This document shows, piece by piece, positions 1 through 5,733 of a stretch of 10,442 nt of DNA; position 1 is the stretch's first letter, and each line of letters begins with the position of its first letter. The translations under genes and the position numbers were made by a program. Source of the stretch: Castellaniella sp034007085 (GTDB lineage: Bacteria; Pseudomonadota; Gammaproteobacteria; Burkholderiales; Burkholderiaceae_B); the NCBI RefSeq assembly GCF_034007085.1, contig NZ_JAVERO010000073.1, forward strand, positions 1 to 10,442, in the 5' to 3' direction. The notes under the pieces were generated by a model. That model was not told the DNA's origin. It was given only the letters and a program-made list of their open reading frames with translations, and made no database searches.

Positions 1-2
1 TC

Positions 3-1220
3 TATCTGTTCGGGATGGTGCTGTGGCCTCAGGATGTGATCTATCTGACGGTGCTGCTGGTACTGTCGGCCTATGCCTTGTTCCTGTTCACCGCCATGGC
101 GGGGCGCTTGTTCTGTGGCTACGCGTGTCCACAGACGGTCTATACCGAATTGTTCATGTGGATCGAGGCCAAGGTCGAGGGTGACCGCCTGGCCCGCATC
201 CGTCTGGACGAGCAGCCCTGGAGCGCCCGGAAATTGCGCATCAAGGCTACCAAGCATTTCCTGTGGGTGATCCTGGCGCTGTGGACGGGCTATACCTTCA
301 TCGGCTATTTTGCGCCGATCCGCGAACTGAGCGCGCATCTGCTGGCCTTTGATCTTGGGCCCTGGCAGTGGTTCTGGATGCTGTTCTACGCCTTTGCTAC
401 CTGGGGTAATGCTGGTTTCATGCGCGAGGCCGTCTGCAAGTACATGTGCCCGTATGCGCGCTTCCAGAGCGTGATGGTGGATGACGACACCTTTGTCGTG
501 ACCTACGACCATGTCCGTGGCGAGCCGCGGGGCGGGCGTTCGCGCAAGATCGACCACAAGGAAGCCGGCATGGGTGATTGCGTGGATTGCAGCTTGTGCG
601 TGCAAGTCTGCCCGACCGGCATCGATATTCGCGACGGCCTGCAGTACATGTGCATAGGCTGCGGGGCCTGTGTCGATGCCTGCGATACGGTCATGGACAA
701 GATGGGCTATGAACGCGGCCTGATCCGTTACACGTCGGGCAATGCCATCACCGAACGCTTGACTCAGTCCCAGGTACGCCGCCGTATGCTGCGTCCTCGC
801 GTGCTGGCCTATTCGGCCCTGCTGGGGGCCATTGCCATTGCATTCGTGTTTTCGCTGGCCACGCGCACGACGCTGCGAGTGGACGTGATCCGCGATCGGG
901 GTGCGCTGGGCCGCGAGATCCCCGGCGGTCTGATCGAGAATGTCTATCGGTTGCAGATCATCAATTCCGACGAAAGCCCGGTCGATCTGGAACTGCGTGC
1001 TACGGGGGTGCCTGGCCTGGTCCTGCAGACCGCCGATCAAGGCGCTGCCCGGGTGCGGGTAGAGGGCTCGGCCAACCGACTGGTCCCCGTGGTATTGCGG
1101 GCGCCGGCCGACGGACTCAAGCCGGGGCTGTACGATATCCAGTTCGAGACGTCCGGCACGCGAGATTCCGGCGAGGCTGCGCAGGTGACCGAGCAATCCA
1201 GTTTCTATGTGCCGCACTAG
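3..1220 (+). CDS. ccoG: Cytochrome c oxidase accessory protein CcoG (FixG/RdxA), 5' end outside the window
   Basis: CcoG is a membrane-bound, polyferredoxin-like protein needed for assembly of cbb3 oxidase; the family is reported to act as a cupric reductase supplying Cu(I). The reading frame is open from base 3 (Tyr-Leu-Phe-Gly) into the Met at 15. Family members are near 470-490 residues, so the true start lies upstream and about 405 residues are seen here. Visible features are the CGYACP motif (about 114-131), a CKYMCP motif (about 435-452), and two ferredoxin-type Cys clusters, C-x2-C-x2-C-x3-CP at 579-611 and C-x2-C-x2-C-x3-C at 651-683. Hydrophobic helices lie near the start, at about 260-315, at 360-405 and at 800-860. 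The C-terminal 110 residues form the periplasmic Ig-like FixG domain. A ccoH-like gene follows after 31 bases. The family call is very secure; the start is not visible. Confidence 0.96.
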   Translation, partial: YLFGMVLWPQDVIYLTVLLVLSAYALFLFTAMAGRLFCGYACPQTVYTELFMWIEAKVEGDRLARIRLDEQPWSARKLRIKATKHFLWVILALWTGYTFIGYFAPIRELSAHLLAFDLGPWQWFWMLFYAFATWGNAGFMREAVCKYMCPYARFQSVMVDDDTFVVTYDHVRGEPRGGRSRKIDHKEAGMGDCVDCSLCVQVCPTGIDIRDGLQYMCIGCGACVDACDTVMDKMGYERGLIRYTSGNAITERLTQSQVRRRMLRPRVLAYSALLGAIAIAFVFSLATRTTLRVDVIRDRGALGREIPGGLIENVYRLQIINSDESPVDLELRATGVPGLVLQTADQGAARVRVEGSANRLVPVVLRAPADGLKPGLYDIQFETSGTRDSGEAAQVTEQSSFYVPH

Positions 1221-1251
1221 GACTGTTCACACTCATCAAGGGGAACACACC

Positions 1252-1476
1252 ATGGTATCGAAAACCCAGGAAATCGAAACCCTGTCCGAGGGGCAACCCT
1301 GGTGGCGGCATCGCTGGCCCTGGCTACTGGCCCTGGGGCCCGCCGTGGCAGTGGTCGGCTGCGTCATCACCATCGTGCTGGCATTCCAGGCCTACGGAGA
1401 TCAGGCTATCATCGATGGCGGGGGCCGGCAGGGATTGGTCATTACAGCCCCGGCTGCTTCGACGACTCAGCGCTGA
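1252..1476 (+). CDS. ccoH: Short CcoH/FixH-like membrane protein (cbb3 oxidase assembly)
   Basis: A 74-residue protein with one clear membrane helix (about residues 22-45) after a Trp/Pro-rich segment (QPWWRHRWPWLL). This is the N-terminal architecture of FixH/CcoH, a cbb3 oxidase assembly factor. The start is ATG at 1252, preceded by AAGGGGAA at 1238-1245; an in-frame ATG at 1207 lies inside ccoG and has no ribosome-binding site. Its place directly after ccoG supports the assignment. The protein is much shorter than classical FixH (about 150 residues), and the segment after the helix reads GDQAIIDGGGRQGLVI, where many family members have a DDYYK-type motif. It is either a reduced family member or a degraded one. 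The role is inferred from position and topology. Confidence 0.75.
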   Translation: MVSKTQEIETLSEGQPWWRHRWPWLLALGPAVAVVGCVITIVLAFQAYGDQAIIDGGGRQGLVITAPAASTTQR

Positions 1477-1505
1477 GTTCACTGTTCACGTATGGGAGGC
1501 AGGCT

Positions 1506-1757
1506 TTGCGTGCACGCAATCTGATGTGGGTCCTGTGGCCGTCCTTTCTCATGGCAGGTGTTACGAGCGCAATCGTGTTCGCACTGGTCGATCCCCTGGA
1601 TGTCGTGTTTTTGGGGCATCTGCAGGTGAGCCGATTCACGGTGTATACCGTCGGCTTTTTCATCTTCTGGGCCATGGCGGCCTTGTCCAGTGCGTTGACG
1701 CTGCGCATCGCCCCGCGCGGGGTCGAACTGGACGAATTCGGCGACCCGGTGGAATAA
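1506..1757 (+). CDS. Small two-helix membrane protein of the cco-fnr region, function unknown
   Basis: An 83-residue protein with two predicted membrane helices (about residues 8-29 and 43-66) and an acidic tail ending ELDEFGDPVE. The start is taken as TTG at 1506 because GGGAGG at 1494-1499 sits six bases upstream; the first ATG, at 1524, has no such site. It lies 29 bases after the ccoH-like gene and is probably co-transcribed with ccoG. It is not CcoS, which is shorter, has one helix and carries a different acidic motif. I do not recognise a named family. Its position between cbb3 maturation genes and an fnr gene suggests a link to respiration, but this is inference only. Confidence 0.7.
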   Translation: MRARNLMWVLWPSFLMAGVTSAIVFALVDPLDVVFLGHLQVSRFTVYTVGFFIFWAMAALSSALTLRIAPRGVELDEFGDPVE

Positions 1758-1773
1758 GGGCGGGCGCTTGCGT

Positions 1774-1788
1774 GCCGGTCCGGCCGGC
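1774..1788. terminator. Possible hairpin between convergent genes
   Basis: GCCGG at 1774-1778 and CCGGC at 1784-1788 can form a five-pair stem with a five-base loop in the 35-base gap between the membrane-protein gene and fnr, which converge here. There is no T-tract on either side, so it is not a textbook intrinsic terminator. It is listed only as the best candidate in the gap. Confidence 0.25.
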
Positions 1789-1792
1789 GCAG

Positions 1793-2581
1793 TCAGCGGC
1801 AGTCGGTTCCGGACAGGGCCTGCAGGCTCGTCATATCCAGGATCTGGACTTCGCGCTGCTGGACCCGGATCAATCCTTCGCGGGCAAAACGGGAAAACAG
1901 GCGGCTGACGGTTTCCAGGGTCAGGCCCAGGAAATTGCCGATTTCCTCGCGGCTCATGCGCAGGATGAATTCATAGGGCGAATAGCCCAGTATCTGCAGG
2001 CGTTGTGACAGGTTCAGCAAAAAGGCGGCCAAGCGCTGTTCTGACCGCAGGCTGCCCAGCGCCAGCAGCAACTGGTGGGATCGGCTGATTTCCTTGCTCA
2101 TCAGGCGGCGCAGTTGGCGCTGCAGAGAAGGCAGCTGAGGCGCCAGGTGATCCATTTCGTCCAGTCGGATGATGCAGACCTCGGAATCTTCCAGGGCGAT
2201 TGCATGGGAGACCTGCTGTTCATACATCAGGCCATCCAGGCCCAGAACTTCGCCAGGCAGCAGGAATCCGGTGATCTGGACCTGGCCATTGGCATCCTCG
2301 ATCTGGGTCTTGAGCGACCCGGACCGCAGGCCGTAGACCGCCTCGGAGGCATCGCCCTGGCGATACAGTGTCCCCCCTTTGGGGAGACGGAAGCGTTCCT
2401 TGATCAGTTCGTCCATCTTGGCCACGTCTTGCCGGGTCATGCCCAGCGGCAGGCAGATGGCGTTCAGCATACAGGTGGAACACCGCGTCGATTCGGGTGC
2501 CACGGGGATGCGCCGTGGCGCATTGGCCCTGCGGATTGGCCCGGAAGAAGGAGGGTCAGCCAGCAAAATAGAACCTGTCAA
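1793..2581 (-). CDS. fnr: FNR/Anr-type oxygen-sensing transcriptional regulator (Crp/Fnr family)
   Basis: A cytoplasmic global regulator that binds DNA as a dimer when its [4Fe-4S] cluster is intact under low oxygen. The 262-residue protein has the N-terminal cluster CSTCMLNAIC (Cys34, Cys37, Cys43) and an internal Cys136, the four-Cys pattern of FNR rather than CRP. A cyclic-nucleotide-like beta-barrel covers about 60-150 and a long dimer helix about 150-180. The helix-turn-helix at 209-232 (MSREEIGNFLGLTLETVSRL) has Glu223, Ser226 and Arg227 in the places FNR uses to read TTGAT half-sites. The start is TTG at 2581-2579, with GGAG at 2595-2592 ten bases upstream; the frame has no upstream start before a stop, and the first ATG lies inside the Cys cluster. 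Its neighbourhood with cbb3 genes fits, since FNR/Anr proteins commonly control that oxidase. No convincing FNR box (TTGAT-N4-ATCAA) was seen in its promoter region. Confidence 0.95.
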   Translation of the reverse strand: MTGSILLADPPSSGPIRRANAPRRIPVAPESTRCSTCMLNAICLPLGMTRQDVAKMDELIKERFRLPKGGTLYRQGDASEAVYGLRSGSLKTQIEDANGQVQITGFLLPGEVLGLDGLMYEQQVSHAIALEDSEVCIIRLDEMDHLAPQLPSLQRQLRRLMSKEISRSHQLLLALGSLRSEQRLAAFLLNLSQRLQILGYSPYEFILRMSREEIGNFLGLTLETVSRLFSRFAREGLIRVQQREVQILDMTSLQALSGTDCR

Positions 2582-2622
2582 AAAAAATGAGCTCCAGAGA
2601 AAGGCCCCTGATCTCGTGAGGG

Positions 2623-2628
2623 ATTATA
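2623..2628 (-). promoter_or_regulatory. Candidate -10 element for fnr
   Basis: Read on the - strand, 2628-2623 is TATAAT, a perfect sigma70 -10 hexamer, placing a start near 2616 and a leader of about 35 bases before the fnr TTG. The hexamer 17 bases upstream (CACAAA) is a poor -35, so either the promoter is weak or activator-dependent, or the match is chance in AT-rich DNA. Confidence 0.4.
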
Positions 2629-2753
2629 AGTTCTTTGTCAGGATATTTGTGGCCTGCACTATTATTTCCCCCGATTTTGTCCTGGGGAATCTTGAATTTT
2701 ACGGGTTTTGGACCAGGGCATACAGGAGGAACAAGCTGAATTCAACGGCCTTT

Positions 2754-2772
2754 ATTTTTTTAATAAAAAAAT
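2754..2772. repeat. Perfect AT palindrome
   Basis: ATTTTTTTA (2754-2762), a single central A and TAAAAAAAT (2764-2772) form a 19-base perfect inverted repeat made only of A and T. It lies mid-way between the divergent fnr and marR promoters. It could act as an UP-like or bent element, as a nucleoid-protein site, or as a weak terminator; nothing in the sequence decides among these. Confidence 0.6.
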
Positions 2773-2827
2773 ATTTCAAAATTAAATGAAGGGCCTCTGG
2801 ATCAGTCGCGCTGCAAGCGGAGTGCTG

Positions 2828-2846
2828 CGCATGGGGAAGCCATGCG
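2828..2846. repeat. Hairpin-forming inverted repeat upstream of the marR promoter
   Basis: CGCATGG (2828-2834) and CCATGCG (2840-2846) are perfect seven-base complements around a five-base loop GGAAG. No T-tract follows, so intrinsic termination is unlikely. It lies 25 bases upstream of the marR -35 and could be a protein-binding palindrome. Confidence 0.5.
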
Positions 2847-2870
2847 GGTCTTGTCCTGCCGGATTTGTTC

Positions 2871-2899
2871 TTGACCCATATGATTAATGGTCTTATCAT
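2871..2899 (+). promoter_or_regulatory. Sigma70-like promoter of the marR-ectABCD operon
   Basis: TTGACC (2871-2876), a 17-base spacer and TATCAT (2894-2899) each match five of six consensus bases. Transcription would start near 2906, giving a leader of about 32 bases before the marR ATG. No other promoter is apparent ahead of ectA, because marR and ectA overlap, so this is the likely promoter for the whole operon. The -10 hexamer overlaps a palindrome, which suggests repression. Confidence 0.7.
2881..2898. promoter_or_regulatory. Palindromic operator, likely bound by the MarR-family regulator
   Basis: TGATTAATGGTCTTATCA is an imperfect 18-base palindrome with arms TGATTA and TTATCA (five of six pairs) around six bases. 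It fills the spacer of the marR promoter and enters its -10. The same TGAT-N10-ATCA layout recurs in the ehuB promoter at 9841-9858. Size and symmetry fit a MarR-family dimer, and autoregulation is typical of that family. Binding is inferred. Confidence 0.55.
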
Positions 2900-2937
2900 T
2901 TCAACAGAAATCAATTTTTTGAGGATGTTCCATCGCC

Positions 2938-3474
2938 ATGAATACCCAGACGGATGCGCAGCAGGCCTATGACCTGCGGATCCTGCGGGCCTTGCGCCGC
3001 ATCACTCGGGCTGTGGCCCTGCATTCCAGGCAGTTGTCGGCCTGTAGTCACATCACGGGCCCCCAGCTGGTCTGCCTGCGGACCGTGATCGAAAAAGGAC
3101 CGATGACCGCCACCGCGATCAGCCGCGAGGTCCATGTCAGTGCCAGCACGGTCGTCGGGATCCTCGATCGCCTGGAGGACAAGGGTCTGATCGTGCGTGA
3201 GCGTGGCCGTGAAGACCGCCGTATCGTATTCGTCAGCGCGACCGAGGCCGGGCGCAATCTGGCGCGGGATACGCCTTCGCCCCTGCAGCAGAAGCTGGCC
3301 GAGGCCCTGCAGGCCTTGCCAGAACTGGAACAGGCCACCATCACGCTGTCGCTGGAGCGAGTCGTGGACCTGATCGAATCCGGCACCGGGCTGGCTCCGG
3401 CGGCGGACAGCCAGTCTCCCATGCTGGATGTCCCGGTGGGTGGCGTGGCCCCCGAATCCGGACTGGTGGTTTGA
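2938..3474 (+). CDS. MarR-family transcriptional regulator of the ectoine operon (EctR-like)
   Basis: A 178-residue DNA-binding protein. A dimerisation helix region covers residues 10-50. The winged helix-turn-helix at about 55-103 has a recognition segment around VHVSASTVVGILDRLEDKGL and the wing motif GREDRR (Asp93, Arg94, Arg95) typical of MarR proteins. C-terminal helices reach about 146, followed by an unusual tail of about 30 residues rich in Pro, Gly and Ala that most family members lack. The start is ATG at 2938; the only ribosome-binding site, GAGG at 2921-2924, is 13 bases away, longer than usual, but the frame is closed just upstream. The stop overlaps the ectA start by four bases. 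MarR-type EctR regulators are known next to ect genes in halophilic and methylotrophic bacteria, so control of ectoine synthesis is a strong inference. The effector is unknown. Confidence 0.9.
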   Translation: MNTQTDAQQAYDLRILRALRRITRAVALHSRQLSACSHITGPQLVCLRTVIEKGPMTATAISREVHVSASTVVGILDRLEDKGLIVRERGREDRRIVFVSATEAGRNLARDTPSPLQQKLAEALQALPELEQATITLSLERVVDLIESGTGLAPAADSQSPMLDVPVGGVAPESGLVV

Positions 3475-3992
3475 CTGCGGGGCCGGTACGGCTGCGCCCA
3501 CCCGCCCGTGCGGATGGGCCGGATCTACGGGATCTTGTGATGCGCTGTCCACCCCTGGATCTGAACTCTGTCTATCTCTATCTGCTCCTGGGCGAGCATT
3601 TTTCCGATACGTGCGTCCTGGCCGAGGATCAGGATGGTCTGCTCGGCATGGTGTCGGGCTACCGTCCACCTGGCCGGGACGATACCTTGTTCGTCTGGCA
3701 GGTAGCGGTGGATCCCCGGGCGCGAGGCCGGGGATTGGGCCTGGACATGCTGTTGGGCCTGTTGTCGCGCCGGGGGCGGTCCCCGGTCCGCTGGGTCGAG
3801 ACGACGGTGGGGCCCGGGAATCGGGCCTCGCGCAAGCTGTTTGCCCGTCTGGCCGTGCGCCTGGGTGCCGCGCTGGACGAAACCACCTTGTTCGAGGCGG
3901 CCTTGTTCGGCTCGGGCGCCCACGAGGCCGAGCCGCTGTTGCGCATCGGTCCGTTCACCCTGCCGGTCCCTGAAGCGGGCCGGATTTCATGA
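3471..3992 (+). CDS. ectA: L-2,4-diaminobutyrate N-acetyltransferase EctA
   Basis: EctA transfers acetyl from acetyl-CoA to L-2,4-diaminobutyrate, giving N-gamma-acetyl-diaminobutyrate, the second step of ectoine synthesis in the cytoplasm. The 173-residue protein is a single GNAT domain. It carries the EctA-type segments CPPLDLNS (26-33), YLLLGEHFSDTC (37-48), SGYRPP (62-67) and FVWQVAV (74-80), followed by an acetyl-CoA-binding loop ARGRGLG (84-90). The start is TTG at 3471 in a TTGA overlap with the marR stop; no other start gives the expected N-terminus and no strong ribosome-binding site is visible, so translation probably depends on marR translation. The next gene, ectB, begins 20 bases after the stop. 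Length and motifs fit the family well. Confidence 0.95.
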   Translation: MTAGPVRLRPPARADGPDLRDLVMRCPPLDLNSVYLYLLLGEHFSDTCVLAEDQDGLLGMVSGYRPPGRDDTLFVWQVAVDPRARGRGLGLDMLLGLLSRRGRSPVRWVETTVGPGNRASRKLFARLAVRLGAALDETTLFEAALFGSGAHEAEPLLRIGPFTLPVPEAGRIS

Positions 3993-4012
3993 ATGATGAA
4001 AAGGAGGAACCC

Positions 4013-5320
4013 ATGGACTTGAGCATTTTCGACCGGATGGAGTCGGAAGTCAGGGGCTACATCCGGTCGTTTCCGGTCATTTTCAGCAAGGCGCGCGGTT
4101 CGGAACTGTATGACGAGGATGGCCGTGGCTACCTGGATTTTTTCAGTGGCGCGGGTACCTTGAACTACGGGCACAACAACCCGGTCCTGCGCGAACGCAT
4201 GATGGCGTATCTGGAGTCCGACGGGGTGACGCATGGCCTGGACATGGCCACCAGCGCCAAGAAATATTTCATGCAGACCTTCGATCGGCTGGTGCTTGAA
4301 CCGCGCGGCCTGGATTACGTGCTGCAGTTTACTGGCCCTACGGGCACCAATGCGGTCGAGGCGGCGCTGAAACTCGCGCGCCAGGCCAAGGGCCGCCAGA
4401 ATGTGATTTCATTCACGCATGGTTTTCACGGGGTGTCCGGCGGTTCACTGGCCGCCACGGCCAACCAGAAATTCCGCAAGGCTGCCGGCGTGGCGCTGGG
4501 CAATATCAGCTTCATGCCCTACGACGGCTATTTCGGTCCGGATGTGAACACCATGGCCTACCTGGAACGCATGCTGGACGATCCCAGCAGCGGTCTGGAT
4601 CACCCGGCGGCGGTGATCGTTGAAACGGTTCAGGGTGAAGGTGGCGTGAATGTCGCCTCGCAATGCTGGTTGCGCGAACTGGAACGCCTGTGCCGGCGTC
4701 ACGACATGTTGCTGATCGTCGATGACATCCAGGTCGGTTGCGGACGTACCGGTGGCTTTTTCAGTTTCGAGGCGGCAGGGATTTCGCCGGACATCGTCAC
4801 ACTGTCGAAATCCCTGTCGGGCTTCGGGCTGCCCATGTCACTGGTGCTGCTGCGCCGCGAACTCGATGTCTGGGAACCTGGCGCGCACAGCGGCACGTTC
4901 CGTGGCAATAATCTGGCGTTCGTCACGGCGGCCCAGGCGCTGGAAACATACTGGACCGACGGGACGCTGAGCGCGGACGTCGCTGCCAAGGAACGTCTGG
5001 TGCGCGACTGGCTGGAAAATCTGGTGCATAGTTTTCGCGCTGCGAGCCTGGGCGTGCGCGGGCGTGGCCTGATCCAGGGCCTGGTTGCTCCGGTGGGAGA
5101 CGACCTGGCGGGCCGGATCGCGCGGCGGGCTTTCGAACAGGGCGTGGTGATCGAGACTTCGGGCGCGCGCGACGAGGTGCTCAAGGTGTTGCCTGCTCTG
5201 ACGATTGCGCGTGAGCAGTTGCTGCAAGGGCTGGAGATCATCGAACGCAGCGTGGGCGAGGTCCTGGCTGGGGCAGGGCTTCGGCCTCGGGCGCTGAAGA
5301 TTGCCGGAGGTGGGCGATGA
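4013..5320 (+). CDS. ectB: Diaminobutyrate--2-oxoglutarate transaminase EctB
   Basis: EctB moves an amino group from glutamate to L-aspartate-4-semialdehyde, forming L-2,4-diaminobutyrate, the first committed step of ectoine synthesis. The 435-residue protein is a class III PLP-dependent aminotransferase. It shows the N-terminus IFDRMESEVRGYIRSFP, the cofactor-phosphate region GPTGTNAVE (108-116), HGFHG (136-140), the cofactor-binding Asp in LIVDDIQ (Asp237) and the Schiff-base Lys266 in LSKSLSG. The start is ATG at 4013 because AGGAGG (about 4000-4005) precedes it at good spacing. An in-frame ATG at 3989 overlaps the ectA stop but would place the ribosome-binding site inside the gene. The stop overlaps the ectC ATG by four bases, implying coupled translation. 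Confidence 0.97.
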   Translation: MDLSIFDRMESEVRGYIRSFPVIFSKARGSELYDEDGRGYLDFFSGAGTLNYGHNNPVLRERMMAYLESDGVTHGLDMATSAKKYFMQTFDRLVLEPRGLDYVLQFTGPTGTNAVEAALKLARQAKGRQNVISFTHGFHGVSGGSLAATANQKFRKAAGVALGNISFMPYDGYFGPDVNTMAYLERMLDDPSSGLDHPAAVIVETVQGEGGVNVASQCWLRELERLCRRHDMLLIVDDIQVGCGRTGGFFSFEAAGISPDIVTLSKSLSGFGLPMSLVLLRRELDVWEPGAHSGTFRGNNLAFVTAAQALETYWTDGTLSADVAAKERLVRDWLENLVHSFRAASLGVRGRGLIQGLVAPVGDDLAGRIARRAFEQGVVIETSGARDEVLKVLPALTIAREQLLQGLEIIERSVGEVLAGAGLRPRALKIAGGGR

Positions 5321-5712
5321 TCGTGCGCAACGTGCGGGACGTCATCGGGACTGACCAGGAAATCGTGACGGAAAACTGGACCAGCCGCCGGGTGCTGCTG
5401 GCCCGGGACGGCATGGGGTTTTCTTTCCATGAGACCGTGATTTTTCCCGGGACCGAAACGCATATTCATTATCGCAATCACCTGGAGGCCGTCTGGTGCA
5501 TCGAAGGGGATGGCGAGATCGAGACCATCGCCGATGGCCGGAAGTACGCCCTGGGCCCAGGCGTGGTCTATGCCCTGGATCAGCATGATGAGCACTGGCT
5601 GCGTGGCGGCCAGCAGCCGTTGCGGGTGATCTGCGTGTTCAACCCGCCTCTGATGGGCCGCGAGGTCCATGATGCTTCCGGCGTCTATCCGGCGGCCGAT
5701 ACGGTGGCATGA
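5317..5712 (+). CDS. ectC: L-ectoine synthase EctC
   Basis: EctC closes the ring of N-gamma-acetyl-diaminobutyrate to ectoine with loss of water. The 131-residue protein is a small cupin of the usual family length. The family's metal ligands are in place: Glu57 (in HLEAVW), Tyr85 (in GVVYAL) and His93 (in DEHW). The N-terminus MIVRNVRDVIGT and the segment CVFNPPLMGREVHDASGVYP (106-125) are characteristic. The start is fixed by the ATGA overlap with ectB. It is followed after 21 bases by ectD. Confidence 0.97.
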   Translation: MIVRNVRDVIGTDQEIVTENWTSRRVLLARDGMGFSFHETVIFPGTETHIHYRNHLEAVWCIEGDGEIETIADGRKYALGPGVVYALDQHDEHWLRGGQQPLRVICVFNPPLMGREVHDASGVYPAADTVA

Positions 5713-5733
5713 TCCCTGTGGAGTGAGGAGACG

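Larger units (their letters stand above)
2582..2937. other. AT-rich divergent intergenic region between fnr and marR
   Basis: This 356-base gap contains no supported gene. It is visibly richer in A+T than the flanking coding DNA, most strongly at 2745-2790. Near fnr it holds the ribosome-binding site and a -10-like element. In the middle it holds a perfect AT palindrome (2754-2772). Towards marR it holds a GC hairpin (2828-2846), then a promoter with a palindromic operator (2871-2899) and GAGG at 2921-2924. Open frames crossing it are coding-poor and lack ribosome-binding sites. Confidence 0.7.

Noticed and set aside
2379..2789. 136-codon + strand frame from inside fnr into the intergenic AT-rich region
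   Set aside because: Half of it is antisense to fnr and the rest is AT-rich DNA; it has no ribosome-binding site and no recognisable domain.
2582..2937. FNR box (TTGAT-N4-ATCAA) in the fnr/marR intergenic region
   Set aside because: No match was found; the TGAT...ATCA palindrome at 2881-2898 has a ten-base gap, too wide for FNR, and fits a MarR-type site better.
2911..3669. 252-codon - strand frame opposite marR and ectA
   Set aside because: It is antisense to two recognised genes, with composition typical of antisense frames.
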